Positions 63,901 through 64,000 of a stretch of 64,000 nt of DNA are shown here, in pieces; the first letter of the stretch is position 1; each line of letters opens with the position of its first letter. The notes below the pieces were generated by a model. The model ran no database searches and was not told where the DNA came from. It worked only from the letters and a program-made list of their open reading frames with translations. Position numbers and translations under genes: made by a program. This DNA comes from Aphelocoma coerulescens (lineage: Eukaryota > Chordata > Aves > Passeriformes > Corvidae), in the NCBI RefSeq assembly GCF_041296385.1, contig NW_027183520.1, positions 248,001 to 312,000 of the forward strand, read 5' to 3'.

Positions 63901-64000
63901 AAGAATTCCATCTTGTAATAAGTCCATGATAACAGGCTTCAGGCCCTTTCTTTTGTCCTTGGAGAGGGGATATTGTGGTACACGTACTGGCTGGCTATTT
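60958..64000 (-). CDS. pol: pol: reverse transcriptase, RNase H, integrase (5' end outside window)
   Basis: Open from the window edge to the stop at 60958, over 1010 codons visible. The ATG at 63927 is internal: the frame continues upstream with QYPLSKDKRKGLKPVI, the normal start region of gammaretroviral RT. Motifs: LPQGYTEAPTLFGQAL, QYVDDLLLSG (YVDD active site), RNase H LFIDGSSR, YALEKALHRL, YTDSRYAYG and GNNLADLAAK. Integrase: HQSNHWG ... CVICQ zinc site, then the D,D,E triad at QIDFTEMP, IDSDRGTHF and GRVERMNQTI, and a C-terminal GDWVLIKSW ... PSWEGPFQV domain. All catalytic residues are present. Confidence 0.92.
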   Translation of the reverse strand, partial: NSQPVRVPQYPLSKDKRKGLKPVIMDLLQDGILETCKSSYNTPILAVQKPDKSFRLVQDLREVNKRVQTRYPLVQDPYTLLSRVPPAHAWFSVIDLKDAFWSCPLDSHCRDIFAFTWEDPDTGRRQQLRWTRLPQGYTEAPTLFGQALEDLLSSFSPPEGIQVTQYVDDLLLSGEQESTVRTATIQLLNFLGRNGLRVSKPKLQFVLQEVKYLGHLIGHGTKKLSAERVEGILNLPPPTSKREIRQLLGLFGYCRLWIDQYSQSAKFLYEKLIEEEPFNWTNSDTQKLQNLKEKLTKAPVLSLPSLEKPFDLFVNVEKGVAYGVLTQEWGGVRKPVAFLSKLLDPVSRGWPVCMQSIAAAAVLVSESQKLIFGGDLTVHTPHSIKTILAHRAAEWLTDPRIVKYEAILMHSDHLRLVVCTHQNPAQFLYGTPSEKEIEHNCIEIIDIQTKVREDLVDCPLNEGEILFIDGSSRVVDGKRCSGYSVVDGHQMCVLEKGRLPPTWSAQVCELYALEKALHRLAGSIGTIYTDSRYAYGVVHTFGKIWSERGFLNTKGKDILHKELILKILKALQLPQVISVVHIPGHQPGTTKEARGNNLADLAAKEAAVEEEVKVMEVNQLPTNTTTSDTIPQTNILPTPIFTDQEKQKLVLIGANEDSQGRWYLPDKRQILNKNLTREILQNIHQSNHWGSKALADHYLRTFGCTGVYEIANQITQDCVICQKVNKKVMKKNTGGGIELAIRPFQNIQIDFTEMPPVQRWKYLLVIVDHLTHWVEAIPTVNATAQTVSKVILEQIIPRYGIVHRIDSDRGTHFTSQIVQQLAQQLGTNWRLHTPWHPQSSGRVERMNQTIKNTLTKLMLETKWTWVKCLPLALLRIRTQPRSDLGCSPYEMLYGLPYLATPQELNVKECGNSNVQQYVQIIAKNLELLRERGFLPQTPPLDFNLHHINPGDWVLIKSWKEKSLTPSWEGPFQVQLTTETAVRTFEKGWTHVKRVKGPVTPPIEEKKPPDKPSN

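Larger units (their letters stand above)
57871..64000 (-). mobile_element. Class I (gammaretrovirus-like) provirus, 3' part
   Basis: From the right edge leftward: pol (cut by the window), env, PPT, 3' LTR. Gag, protease and the 5' LTR lie beyond 64000. Both visible genes are uninterrupted, suggesting a fairly young element. Confidence 0.9.

Noticed and set aside
1..64000. tRNA, rRNA or snRNA genes
   Set aside because: No cloverleaf A/B boxes or rRNA core motifs were noticed on either strand by eye. A covariance-model scan would be needed to exclude short RNA genes.

Overview
The window looks like a piece of a songbird (passerine) nuclear genome, probably an MHC-bearing, repeat-rich region of the microchromosome-16 kind. 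The supporting evidence is a bird-type OR14-like olfactory receptor, C2H2 zinc-finger genes of the kind amplified in passerines, decayed PIM-like kinase exons, pieces of MHC class II B and class I genes, and endogenous retroviruses. Nothing here looks bacterial. The chromosome assignment is inference.

Layout. 1-9030: head-to-tail array of ~2.2 kb units (four copies plus a partial), each carrying an ~0.84 kb block of a 37-40 bp minisatellite. 9083-11216: OR upstream block and an intact OR gene. 11.2-17.9 kb: no gene recognised, one candidate solo LTR. 17.95-24.95 kb: segment D, with an MHC class II B leader exon, an eight-finger ZNF gene, two expanded microsatellites and PIM-like exon relics. 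26.5-26.8 kb: an array of TGATGTCA boxes. 26.9-30.3 kb: a decayed, internally deleted gammaretrovirus-like element on the minus strand. 33.05-45.87 kb: inverted copies of the left-hand material in the order OR pseudogene, partial 2.2 kb unit, segment D (second ZNF gene with nine fingers, second MHC II leader exon, same PIM relics). 46-48 kb: CpG-rich sequence and one half of a small inverted repeat.

47965-55605: a structurally complete provirus on the minus strand. Its two 326 bp LTRs look identical, and it has a 6 bp target duplication, PBS, PPT, uninterrupted gag, pro (dUTPase plus protease), pol and env frames, and a GGGAAAC frameshift signal. Gag-Pro-Pol is class II (betaretrovirus-like); Env is of the alpharetrovirus type. 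Between pol and env lie about 400 bases with two short frames. One carries an arginine-rich motif, the other a CxxC...CxxC pair followed by a leucine-rich export-like motif. This is the best candidate for something undescribed in the window. 55.9-57.0 kb: relics of an MHC class II B transmembrane exon and of an MHC class I first exon with an X2/Y-like promoter. 57871-64000: the 3' part of a second provirus, class I (gammaretrovirus-like), with intact env and pol, cut by the window end.

How it fits together: host genes here (OR, ZNF, MHC, PIM-like) are multicopy families that have been copied, inverted and broken. The arm order implies that the inverted segment came from a larger tandem amplicon and not from a simple palindrome. 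The youngest event visible is the class II provirus, which landed in an MHC relic. All calls come from reading the sequence; LTR identity, arm identity and ages are by eye and not computed.
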